DNA of 6,858 bases from an uncultured Lysobacteraceae bacterium (GCA_946480705.1 CAMLLF010000217.1:1-6858); one strand, 5' to 3'. Shown: positions 1 through 6,630, numbered from the stretch's first letter. Program-made: numbers and translations. Notes: generated from the letters alone by a model not told the origin.

Positions 1-1412
1 AAGGCGGGGTGTGGACGTACAGCGTTCACGAAGACGGCGATGGCGATGGCGTCCGCAACGACGACATCCTTCGCGGCACCGACCGGCTGATCGGGTTGAT
101 GAAGGACGAACTCGTTGCCAACGGGGTCGATCTGCGGATTCGCGCCGATCTGCGCGAGCAGGTGCTGCAGCCGCGGCCCGAGCAGGCGCGCCTCGGCGTC
201 GTCGAAATAAGCCAGGTTGTAATCGAAGTGGAATTCGACCGGCTGGCCGCTGCCGTATTCCCAGACCGTCAGGGTCAGCGGCGTCGCGCTGAAGCCGTGG
301 CTCAGATAGTTGAGGTGCGCGGCCTGCCCCGCGATCTCCAACGCGCTGTCGAGCTTCAGATAGTTGAACGTGACGTCGTAGAGGCTGCGGCCGCTGCCCG
401 CGGCGCCGAGATCGCCCATGAGCTGGCCGATCGGATAGCGCTGGTGGCGGTAGTCGCCGCGCTGCGCGTCGGCGATGTCGCGCACGATCGCGTCGAAGCC
501 GCGGCTCAGCGGCAGGTTGAGCACGAGCGGCATCACGCTCGTGAACACGCCGATGGTCTGCTTGTGCGCGCGCGTCTGACGGTTGTGCACCGGCAGACCG
601 ACGACGAGGCGGTCGTCGCCGTGGCCGAGCCGGAAACCCACGCTCCAGGCCGCGAGCAGCAGCTGCGGCACGCCGGTGCCGAGTGTCTGCGCGAGCTGCT
701 GCAGCACGGCGTAGTCGTCGGGTTCGAGGCGCAGCGTTTCGCGCCCGCTCGGCACGGCGCCGCGCGCGTCGAAGCGCCGGCGATGGAACGGCGTCAGCAG
801 CGCCTCGGGCATTTCCTCGATGCGCTGCCGCCAGTAGGCGCCGTCGCGCGCGAACTTCGCACCCTGCGCGTAGTCGGCGTCGTCGTACGCGATCTGCGTC
901 CACGGCAGCGACGCGTCGGCGTCGGCGTCGAAGTAATAGCGGCCGAGCGCACGCGCGAGGTTCGCGAAGCCCCAGCCGTCGATCATCAGGTGATGCGCGA
1001 TGACGCAGTACCAGAATTCATTGGCGCCGATCTGCAGCAAACTGGCGCCATACAGCTCCGCGTCGTGCGGTGCGATCGTTGCGCGGAAGCGCGCGTCGAG
1101 CCAGCGCCGCGCCGCGCCGGCCGCATCGGCCTCGGCGCTGAAATCCATGAGCGGCAGGTCGGTCGTGCGCACGGCCGACAGCGACTGGAACACGCCGTCG
1201 GCCGAGGCATGCACGCGGATGCCGAACGCGTCGTGCGACTGCACGAGACGCGCATGCGCGCGCTGCAGCCGCTCGACGTCGACGCGCGCCATGCGGATGT
1301 AGCCCCCGATGTTGTACCGCGGGCTGTCCGGCGCGTGCAGCTGGTCGAGATAGATATCCCGCTGGGTCAGCGTCAACGGAAACAGCGCGACGGAAGCGTC
1401 CATGGAAGTCAT
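1..1412 (-). CDS. Non-ribosomal peptide synthetase, N-terminal condensation domain (partial, runs off left edge)
   Basis: This is the 5' part (470 codons) of an NRPS, open to the window edge. A complete condensation domain fills residues ~10-430. Motifs in order: C1 as FPLTLTQRDIYLDQL (11-25); C2-like LVQSHDAFGIRV; C3 as HHLMIDGWG with catalytic H141 and D145 of HHxxxDG (H140-G146); a C4-like DDADY; C5 as TIGVF (286-290); C6 as RHQRYPI (around H323); and a C7-like region with SLYDVTFNY. Such domains condense an upstream acyl or peptidyl thioester with a downstream aminoacyl carrier-bound substrate in the cytoplasm. The chain starts directly with C, so it is either a starter C domain that attaches a fatty acyl group or takes a chain from another synthetase. 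After ~430, a short stretch with FVNAVRPHPA weakly resembles the entry to an adenylation domain. In-frame ATGs lie at 1412 and 1403; neither has a good Shine-Dalgarno, and 1412 is chosen because a GGA lies just upstream. It starts 16 nt after the exporter stop, so it is co-operonic. Confidence 0.93.
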   Translation of the reverse strand, partial: MTSMDASVALFPLTLTQRDIYLDQLHAPDSPRYNIGGYIRMARVDVERLQRAHARLVQSHDAFGIRVHASADGVFQSLSAVRTTDLPLMDFSAEADAAGAARRWLDARFRATIAPHDAELYGASLLQIGANEFWYCVIAHHLMIDGWGFANLARALGRYYFDADADASLPWTQIAYDDADYAQGAKFARDGAYWRQRIEEMPEALLTPFHRRRFDARGAVPSGRETLRLEPDDYAVLQQLAQTLGTGVPQLLLAAWSVGFRLGHGDDRLVVGLPVHNRQTRAHKQTIGVFTSVMPLVLNLPLSRGFDAIVRDIADAQRGDYRHQRYPIGQLMGDLGAAGSGRSLYDVTFNYLKLDSALEIAGQAAHLNYLSHGFSATPLTLTVWEYGSGQPVEFHFDYNLAYFDDAEARLLGPRLQHLLAQIGANPQIDPVGNEFVLHQPDQPVGAAKDVVVADAIAIAVFVNAVRPHPA

Positions 1413-1428
1413 CGTCCGGGAGTTGCGT

Positions 1429-3135
1429 TCAGACCGCTTGCGCCAGCGGCAGCTCGATCACAGGTGTGCGCGGCGCCTCGTCGGCGCTCGCGATGCGGCC
1501 TTCGTTCATGACGATCAGCTGATCGGCGAGATCGAAGTAGCGGTCGTCGTGCGAGATCGCGATGACGGCTTTGCCGCGCGCTTTGAGTTGCGGAAGGATC
1601 TGGTGATAGAACACGGCCTTGAAGGTCGGGTCCTGGTCGGCCGCCCATTCGTCGAACAGGTACAGCTCGGCGTCTTCGAGGAACGCGATGACGAGCGCGA
1701 GACGCCGCTTCTGCCCGTCCGACAGCGACAGCGTCGAGAAGCGGCCGTCCTTGAACGTGACCTTGTGCTCGAGCGCGAGCGCCTTCAGATAACCGTCGAT
1801 TTCCTGTTGCACGTCGCGGCCGTCGAGACCGAGCGCGCGCTCGAACAGGTAATAGTCGGAATAGATCGCGGCGATGCCGCGCCGGAAGCCGGCGAGGTTC
1901 GCGTCCGTCGCGGGTTCATCGTCGAATTCGAGCGCGCCGGCGCCGGGCCGGTAGTGCAGCGTGATCAGCTTGCTCAGCGTCGACTTGCCCGAGCCGTTGC
2001 CGCCGACGATGAAGGTGATCTCGCCCTTGCGGATCTCGAGATTCAGCGGGCCGACCGCAAAGCCCGGATCGCCGTTGCGGTCGGCGTACTGGTAGCGCAC
2101 GTCGCGGAAGCGCAGCGTCTGCCAGCCGCGCAGCGCGCGGCCGTCCTGTGCGACGGTTTCCTGCGGAATCTGCGCGAACAGCTGGTTGAGCTTCTTCAGC
2201 GCGATCTGCGCCGTCGTGTACTGCGGAATGAAATTCAGCAGCGCGCCGATCGGGCCGGTCACGTACAGCAGCGCCATGATCACGCCGTTGAGTTCCTGGC
2301 GCGAGATCGCGTGGTGATTGACGAACACGAAGCTGACCGCGCCGATCACGAAGAACGTGATCAGGTTTCCGTAGTTGAGCGCGACGCGCATGATCGTGTG
2401 GCCGGTCTTGCCGGCGTCGCGCACGCGGTCTTCGTTGTCGCCGAGCACCGCGCGGAAATAGTCCTCGCGCTTGTCGTGATTGAGCTTGAGCTCCTTGGCG
2501 CCGTGCACGAGGCCGCGGATCGATTCGTGCAGGCCGTCCAGGTGCCGGCGCGCGCGCACGAGATAGCGGCGGCCGACGAGCATGGGCAGCTGGTAGGTGG
2601 CGATGCCGAACGCGATGCAGCCCATGACGAACCAGAACACGGCGGCATTGAGGTACAGCAGGAAGCCGAGCATGCCGATCAGCGTGACCGCGTTGGTCAG
2701 CAGATCCGGCAGCAGGCGCGCGCCGGCGATGATCACGGGCACGTCGGCGGTGATCGATGCGACGAGCTTCGCGTGACCGACGCGTTCGAGGTCGGCGATC
2801 GGCGCGTCGGCGATGCGCCGGTACATGCGCGTGCGCAGATCCGTGGTCACGTCCATCGACACGCGCGTCAGGATCACCTGCGACAGCGTGCGCGCGATCA
2901 GGATGAACGCGCAGACCGCGGCGAACAGCAGCGCGTACTTGTAGTTCGACACCTGCCACGAGAAGAAATAGCCGGTCTCGCTCTCGACGGTCGCGAACTT
3001 GCCCCTGTCGGGATCGAGCACGCTCAGCACGAGCGGAATGATCAGCGAATAGCTCGCGCCCGCGAGCGCACCGAGCACGATGGAGACGAATACCTTGTTC
3101 GGCGATTTCTCGGCGAACGATCCGAGCAGATTCAC
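1429..3135 (-). CDS. Cyclic-peptide/siderophore ABC exporter, fused TMD-NBD (SyrD/PvdE-like)
   Basis: A 568-aa ABC half-transporter, expected to act as an inner-membrane homodimer exporting an NRPS product to the periplasm. The N-terminal half is the membrane domain, with hydrophobic segments near residues 15-40, 66-90, 145-182, 258-275 and 282-300. The C-terminal half is the ATPase: Walker A GGNGSGKST (K384), signature LSDGQ (471-475), Walker B ELYLFDE (D495, catalytic E496) and H-loop ISHDD (H529). The DEWAADQDP stretch after Walker B is, from known sequences, typical of the cyclic-peptide transporter family that includes SyrD (syringomycin) and PvdE (pyoverdine precursor). Length fits that family (about 550-570 aa). 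The GTG start at 3135 is chosen over longer options because GGGAGG lies 6 nt upstream, the hydrophobic N-terminus begins there, and the frame further upstream translates into an Arg/Ala-rich shadow of the acylase gene. The GTG overlaps the acylase TGA (GTGA), suggesting translational coupling. All ATPase motifs are intact. The substrate is unknown. Confidence 0.95.
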   Translation of the reverse strand: MNLLGSFAEKSPNKVFVSIVLGALAGASYSLIIPLVLSVLDPDRGKFATVESETGYFFSWQVSNYKYALLFAAVCAFILIARTLSQVILTRVSMDVTTDLRTRMYRRIADAPIADLERVGHAKLVASITADVPVIIAGARLLPDLLTNAVTLIGMLGFLLYLNAAVFWFVMGCIAFGIATYQLPMLVGRRYLVRARRHLDGLHESIRGLVHGAKELKLNHDKREDYFRAVLGDNEDRVRDAGKTGHTIMRVALNYGNLITFFVIGAVSFVFVNHHAISRQELNGVIMALLYVTGPIGALLNFIPQYTTAQIALKKLNQLFAQIPQETVAQDGRALRGWQTLRFRDVRYQYADRNGDPGFAVGPLNLEIRKGEITFIVGGNGSGKSTLSKLITLHYRPGAGALEFDDEPATDANLAGFRRGIAAIYSDYYLFERALGLDGRDVQQEIDGYLKALALEHKVTFKDGRFSTLSLSDGQKRRLALVIAFLEDAELYLFDEWAADQDPTFKAVFYHQILPQLKARGKAVIAISHDDRYFDLADQLIVMNEGRIASADEAPRTPVIELPLAQAV

Positions 3136-5591
3136 GGCGCACCTCCCTGCGCAGCGGCGGCCGCGGGCGTCAGCGTCAACGTGTCGACGCCGGCCGCGGC
3201 CGGGTCCAGCGAAAGGAATTCGAGATCGCGGAACGGCCGCACCATGTCGTCGTAGTGCGCGCTGACGACGTTGCCGGACTGGCCCGTCGAATTCATGTAG
3301 CGGTGCTCGACCTTGCCTGCGCCGAGCGCGACGACCTGGCGGAAGCCCGCGCCGAAGTCCTGCACGTAGCCGCGCGACTTGTCGAGCGAAAAGCTCGCGA
3401 CGTTGACGCTGTCGGGCGAACCGCCGTTGCCGATGCGCCGCTCGAACACGGAACGCAGCACGTTGACGTCGCTGAACGGAACGTGGCGATAGACCGTCTC
3501 GTGCACGTCTTCCCAGGCCCAGTCGCCCATGGATTCGTCGCCGCGGAACTTCAGCACTTCCCAGAGCGCGTCGTTGAGCGAGGCGTCGATCGCGTCGTCG
3601 CAGGTCTCGCGCGCGGGCGTGGCCTGGTCGTCGCACCAGGCCGAGTCGCCGCCGGCGAGAATGCGGTCGACGGTATCGAGTTCCACATTGTCGGCGACGC
3701 CCTTCATGTAGCGGCTCTCGCGCTCCTTGTTCCAGAAGCCGCGCAGGTCGTCGCTGAGCAGTTCGCGGCGCAGCTCGCGCATCCAGGCGTTGAAGATCGT
3801 CGCGGCGCGGCTGTCGCGCGCCATGTCGCCGTTCCAGGCGCGCAGCAGATCGAACGCGCGGCGCTGTTGATCGTTGTTCGGCTCGTGCTTCAGCAGCCGC
3901 GCGAGCAGACGCTGCGCCGGCGCGCTGCGCGTGTCGGCCTGAATGCGTTGCATCGCGGCGACATCGAGCGTGCGCCCCGCCGACACGGCCTCGCGCAGCA
4001 GCGCGGCGATGCGCTCGGCGCGTGCCGGCGAAGCCCAGTCCTGCGAGATCAGCCAGGGATAGTCGTCGCCGACGGGTTTCTCGTTCGCGCTGACGAGAAA
4101 GCCTTCCTCGGGGTTGTAGCGGCGCGGCCACCGGTCGAACGGAATCTCGCCGGTCCAGGCGTAGTCGTCGTTCCAGCCCGGCACCGGCAGGGTGCCGTCG
4201 CCGTTCTTGCGCACCGGCATGCGGCCGGCCGCGATGTAGCCGATGTTGCCGGCGCTGTCGGCATAGAGCAGGTTCAGCGCCGGCGCGACCTGCGACTTCA
4301 GCGCCTGCTGGAACGAGGTCCAGTCGCTCGCGTAGTTCAGGCCGTAGAACGCTTCGTAGGACGTGTCGCCCGGATCGAGCGCGGTCCAGCGCAGCGCGGC
4401 GGGCTGCTCGAACACGTCGAACATGTCGCTGACGATCGGGCCGTGACGCGACTCGCGCACGCGGACGTGCAGCGGCTGCAGCGGGCTGCGCAGGAACGAG
4501 GGAAAGTCCTGGCGCACCGTGATGTATTCGTCGCGCACGACGAAGGCTTCGGGCTTGCCGTCGACGAGATAGCGGCCGGCATCGGCAGCGTCGACCTGTT
4601 CGAGATACAGATCCTGCGCGTCGGCCATGAGATTCGTGCCGCCCCAGGCGACGCTCGCGTTGCGGCCGAAGATCACGACCGGCAGACCGACCAGCGTCGC
4701 GCCCTGCGCGTCGATGCGGTCGCCCTTGATCGAGGCCATGTACCACAGCGACGGAATCTGCAGGCCCAGGTGCGGATCGTTGGCCATGAGCGCCGCGCCG
4801 CCGGCGCCGAGCCTGCCGCTGACGACCCAGGCGTTGCTGCCGACGTAGCGTCCGCCGAGATGCAGCTGCGTTTCGAGCGAATCCTGGAAGCGCGCGAAGG
4901 CGGCGAAGCGGGCAACATTCGCGGGGTCGAGCGCCGGGACCGTCGACGGCGGCGCACCAGTCGGGAACAGCAGGGCGAATTTCTCGCGATCGACGACCTG
5001 GCTCACGAGCAGGCGCTCGACTTCGCGCCGGTAGTTGCCGCCGAGGTTCAGCGCGAACACCTTGATCCACGCGAGCGAGTCGTACACCGTCCAGGGCTCG
5101 GGCGCGATGCCGAGCATGCGGAACTCGACCGGCAGCGCGGCGCCGGAGGCGATCCAGGCATTGATGCCGTCGCTGTAGGCCTGCAGCGAGCGCTGCGCAT
5201 CCGGGCTCAGCGCGCTCCAGGCCGACTCGGCCGAGCGGCGCAGTCCGAGCGTGCGAAACCAGATGTCCTGGTCGATGCTCGATTTGCCGAACACTTCCGA
5301 CAGGCGCCCCTGCGCGATGCGCCGCTGCAGTTCGAGCTGCCAGAGACGGTCCTGCGCGTGGACGTAGCCCATGGCGAAGAACGCGTCGGCGTCGCTGCGC
5401 GCGACGATGCGGGGCACGCCCTGCGCATCGCGCACGATGCTCGCCGGCCGGGCCAGGCGCGGCACCGCAACGTTGCCGGAGACCTGAGGCAGGCTTTGCC
5501 GGAGCTGCCATCCCTGATGCGCGATCAGCGCCAGCACCGGGAAAACCACGAACACGACGAGCCGCGAAACCAAGGGGAATTTCCGAAACAT
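3132..5591 (-). CDS. Penicillin acylase-family Ntn-hydrolase (PvdQ-like), secreted or anchored
   Basis: An 819-aa precursor of the N-terminal-nucleophile acylase family (penicillin G acylase, AHL acylases, PvdQ), enzymes that cleave amide-linked acyl groups in the periplasm. A basic start and a hydrophobic stretch at 7-24 form a signal peptide or anchor; no clear AxA cleavage site is seen. The alpha-chain motif AQDRLWQLELQRR lies at 79-91. Autocleavage is predicted between Gly251 and Ser252 (VGSNAWVVSG), giving a beta chain of 568 aa with Ser252 as nucleophile. Supporting residues are NDPH with H274 (beta-His23, the same spacing as PvdQ), WGGTN at 316-320, HGPIVSD at 383-389, oxyanion Asn503 in ANEKP, and GQSGNVVSAHYDD near the C-terminus. 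The only two cysteines (C653, C664) could form a disulfide. ATG at 5591 is preferred (AAGGA with a 6-nt spacer); an in-frame ATG at 5618 has a weaker site. It is first in an operon with a peptide exporter and an NRPS, which favours a role in product maturation (deacylation) over general quorum quenching. The actual substrate is inferred. Confidence 0.95.
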   Translation of the reverse strand: MFRKFPLVSRLVVFVVFPVLALIAHQGWQLRQSLPQVSGNVAVPRLARPASIVRDAQGVPRIVARSDADAFFAMGYVHAQDRLWQLELQRRIAQGRLSEVFGKSSIDQDIWFRTLGLRRSAESAWSALSPDAQRSLQAYSDGINAWIASGAALPVEFRMLGIAPEPWTVYDSLAWIKVFALNLGGNYRREVERLLVSQVVDREKFALLFPTGAPPSTVPALDPANVARFAAFARFQDSLETQLHLGGRYVGSNAWVVSGRLGAGGAALMANDPHLGLQIPSLWYMASIKGDRIDAQGATLVGLPVVIFGRNASVAWGGTNLMADAQDLYLEQVDAADAGRYLVDGKPEAFVVRDEYITVRQDFPSFLRSPLQPLHVRVRESRHGPIVSDMFDVFEQPAALRWTALDPGDTSYEAFYGLNYASDWTSFQQALKSQVAPALNLLYADSAGNIGYIAAGRMPVRKNGDGTLPVPGWNDDYAWTGEIPFDRWPRRYNPEEGFLVSANEKPVGDDYPWLISQDWASPARAERIAALLREAVSAGRTLDVAAMQRIQADTRSAPAQRLLARLLKHEPNNDQQRRAFDLLRAWNGDMARDSRAATIFNAWMRELRRELLSDDLRGFWNKERESRYMKGVADNVELDTVDRILAGGDSAWCDDQATPARETCDDAIDASLNDALWEVLKFRGDESMGDWAWEDVHETVYRHVPFSDVNVLRSVFERRIGNGGSPDSVNVASFSLDKSRGYVQDFGAGFRQVVALGAGKVEHRYMNSTGQSGNVVSAHYDDMVRPFRDLEFLSLDPAAAGVDTLTLTPAAAAAQGGAP
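3142..3147 (-). promoter_or_regulatory. Strong Shine-Dalgarno of the exporter, inside the acylase 3' end
   Basis: GGGAGG read on the minus strand lies 6 nt before the GTG start at 3135 and within the last codons of the acylase. It decides the exporter start and, with the GTGA stop/start overlap, suggests coupled translation of the two proteins. Confidence 0.8.
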
Positions 5592-5597
5592 CCCGAA

Positions 5598-5602
5598 TCC
5601 TT
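5598..5602 (-). promoter_or_regulatory. Shine-Dalgarno deciding the acylase start
   Basis: AAGGA on the minus strand lies 6 nt upstream of ATG 5591. The alternative in-frame ATG at 5618, and the longer frame that could begin at 5726, have no comparable site. The upstream residues also look unlike a secretion signal. Confidence 0.6.
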
Positions 5603-5770
5603 GCGAACGAACATTCATGACCGCCCACGAGGCAGCTGACGACGTGCCGCACGGACAGTCGCCGACCTCATGGCCTTTCATGCCGGGGGATGGCGCTCTC
5701 CCTTCCTGGAAGTCGCCACACGGCATCTGGGAACCGCAAAAATGCTATGTATACAACGCTGCGAAAATTC

Positions 5771-5818
5771 CCGGTCGCAAGACCGGCTGCACCGATGGTG
5801 CGTGCGGCAGCCGCCGCA
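5771..5818 (-). other. Run of three perfect hairpins upstream of the acylase operon (possible leader or attenuator)
   Basis: Three perfect inverted repeats sit almost end to end. 5803-5818 has 6-bp arms and a 4-nt loop; 5789-5801 has 5-bp arms and a 3-nt loop; 5771-5786 (CCGGTC GCAA GACCGG) has 6-bp arms and a 4-nt loop. A weaker 4-bp hairpin, CTCC-ACA-GGAG, lies at 5824-5834. Read on the minus strand, the last perfect stem is followed by GAATTTT, which resembles a weak intrinsic terminator. If the operon promoter lies further upstream (for example near 5903-5929), this would be in the mRNA leader 180-230 nt before the acylase start. Read on the plus strand, the 5771-5786 stem carries a GNRA-type loop. 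Short GC-rich inverted repeats are common in such genomes, so function is unproven. Confidence 0.35.
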
Positions 5819-5842
5819 GAATCCTCCACAGGAGCGCCGCCG

Positions 5843-6118
5843 ATGCGTCGTCCTGCTGCGCCCGTGTCCCCCGACCTCGGGCCGCCCAGCAACCTCTACA
5901 ACATTTTAACTAATCGCACTACTTGCCAATTACACAGTGCGACTGATGCATTGCACAACAATCCCGCAATCTACGGGGCGGCGATATTGCACAGAATTAA
6001 TCCCTGTGTCGACCGCCCGGAGACTGCCCTGGAAATGCTGCGGACGATTGACAGCAAAATGAATCAAGCGTTCGCAACACGGGGCAATTTCATGAAAATC
6101 AACGCACTGTTCCAATAG
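5843..6118 (+). CDS. Possible small hypothetical protein (91 aa), divergent from the acylase
   Basis: An ORF begins at ATG 5843 with AGGAG (5830-5834) 8 nt upstream, a good ribosome-binding site, and ends at TAG 6116-6118. The frame stays open upstream to 5690 with further ATGs, but these lack such a site. The product has two cysteines, no clear membrane segment or signal peptide, and a C-terminal part (from about residue 60) rich in alternating hydrophobic and charged residues. I do not recognise it. Against it: third-position GC is only about 58% over the second half, far below the operon genes; the candidate operon promoter on the other strand lies inside it; and chance ORFs of this size are common. 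It may be a recently acquired gene, a remnant, or noncoding. Confidence 0.22.
   Translation: MRRPAAPVSPDLGPPSNLYNILTNRTTCQLHSATDALHNNPAIYGAAILHRINPCVDRPETALEMLRTIDSKMNQAFATRGNFMKINALFQ
5903..5929 (-). promoter_or_regulatory. Candidate sigma70-like promoter for the acylase-exporter-NRPS operon
   Basis: On the minus strand TTGGCA (5929-5924) is followed after 15 nt by TAAAAT (5908-5903). The hexamers are good matches to -35 and -10 elements, but the spacer is shorter than the usual 17 nt. It lies in the AT-richest part of the gap, oriented toward the operon. Another partial match on the same strand (TTGGAA, 17 nt, TGAAAT) lies near 6087-6115. No convincing Fur box or PvdS-type iron-starvation box was seen. 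Confidence 0.25.
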
Positions 6119-6554
6119 GAAATCGTTTTCCCATTACCCGAACCTGCATTTGGATATGCGATCAATCGCCGCATTTTCCCGACGAGCCGACAATCTCCGC
6201 CACATCCGTCGCAGCGTGCGAGACGACGCGAAGCGACTGCAGCAACACGCCTGAGAACAGTCGCTTAGCGCGACGCGATCGGGCTTGTCTCCCAGAAACG
6301 TCGATCGGTCGCCAAAACCGACATCGCCGCGAAACTTTTTTTTCGAAACTGTGGAAAAAAGTTCTGGACGGCGCAGGGACAGTTATGGCACGCGCGCGTC
6401 ACTCGGCGCGCGACGGCGGAACGGCTCGCGCGGGATTCGGCGGCCTCGGCCTTTTCCGGAGATGTCGCGGCGGCGGCCAGGCGCGGCGCAACTGAAGCCG
6501 CATCCGGGCAATGCGCGGCAGGCGCCGCGATCGGTGTGTCTTCGTAAAACGCAT
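6119..6554. other. Intergenic stretch without a supportable gene
   Basis: No frame here gives a convincing protein. The plus-strand ORF starting at 6285 and the minus-strand ORF over 6383-6685 translate to Arg/Pro-rich sequence without motifs, and the latter crosses the terminator hairpin. The left part (6119-6180) is AT-richer; from about 6370 the sequence is very GC-rich, with CGCGCG runs near 6391-6412. The one clear structure is the A/T inverted repeat at 6333-6363. Confidence 0.5.
6333..6363. repeat. A/T inverted repeat with 9-bp arms
   Basis: AACTTTTTT (6333-6341) and AAAAAAGTT (6355-6363) are perfect reverse complements around a 13-nt loop. The left T-run extends to eight Ts. The homopolymer tracts stand out in a GC-rich genome. 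It could be a bent-DNA or protein-binding site, or a weak bidirectional terminator-like element; no known function is recognised. Confidence 0.5.
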
Positions 6555-6587
6555 CGCGGCGTTGCGCCCTGAAGGCGCAACGCCGCG
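6555..6587 (-). terminator. Intrinsic terminator of the right-edge gene
   Basis: A perfect 14-bp stem (CGCGGCGTTGCGCC and its complement) closes a 5-nt loop. On the minus strand it is followed by ATGCGTTTTACG, giving a short T-tract four bases after the stem. It begins 43 nt after the stop codon of the minus-strand gene ending at 6631, and so insulates the acylase operon from upstream transcription. Confidence 0.7.
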
Positions 6588-6603
6588 GTCCGCATCCTGC
6601 GGT

Positions 6604-6625
6604 CGGGGCGCCTCTCGTCGCCCCG
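6604..6625. repeat. Short hairpin between stop codon and terminator
   Basis: CGGGGCG (6604-6610) and CGCCCCG (6619-6625) form a perfect 7-bp stem with an 8-nt loop directly after the stop codon at 6631. It may add to 3'-end stability or termination together with the larger hairpin at 6555-6587. Confidence 0.4.
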
Positions 6626-6630
6626 CGTCC

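Noticed and set aside
1916..3142. Minus-strand 408-codon ORF overlapping the exporter
   Set aside because: An Arg/Ala-rich shadow in another frame of the exporter gene, which itself carries intact Walker A, signature, Walker B and H-loop.
9..5639. Long plus-strand ORFs (about 500, 617 and 794 codons at 9-1511, 1402-3255 and 3255-5639) covering the operon on the opposite strand
   Set aside because: They are antisense to genes with clear motifs, are rich in Arg/Ala/Val/Glu without domain motifs, and arise from the strong third-position G/C bias, which removes stops on the opposite strand.
5592..5726. Longer acylase starting at ATG 5726 (864 aa) or 5618
   Set aside because: The added residues are not signal-like and lack a good Shine-Dalgarno, whereas ATG 5591 has AAGGA at proper distance directly before a basic-hydrophobic export segment. 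5618 remains possible.
5748..5755. TGTATACA palindrome as a promoter -10 or regulator site
   Set aside because: TATACA on the minus strand has no suitable -35 at 16-18 nt, and an 8-bp palindrome alone is expected by chance.
5745..5801. Resemblance of CTGCACCGATGG and nearby stems to the end of a c-di-GMP (GEMM) riboswitch, plus GGGAA elements recalling a cobalamin riboswitch
   Set aside because: The other conserved parts (the GGGCAAACC and GACGCAAAGCC segments with tetraloop and receptor for GEMM, or the core of the cobalamin family) are absent in order on either strand.
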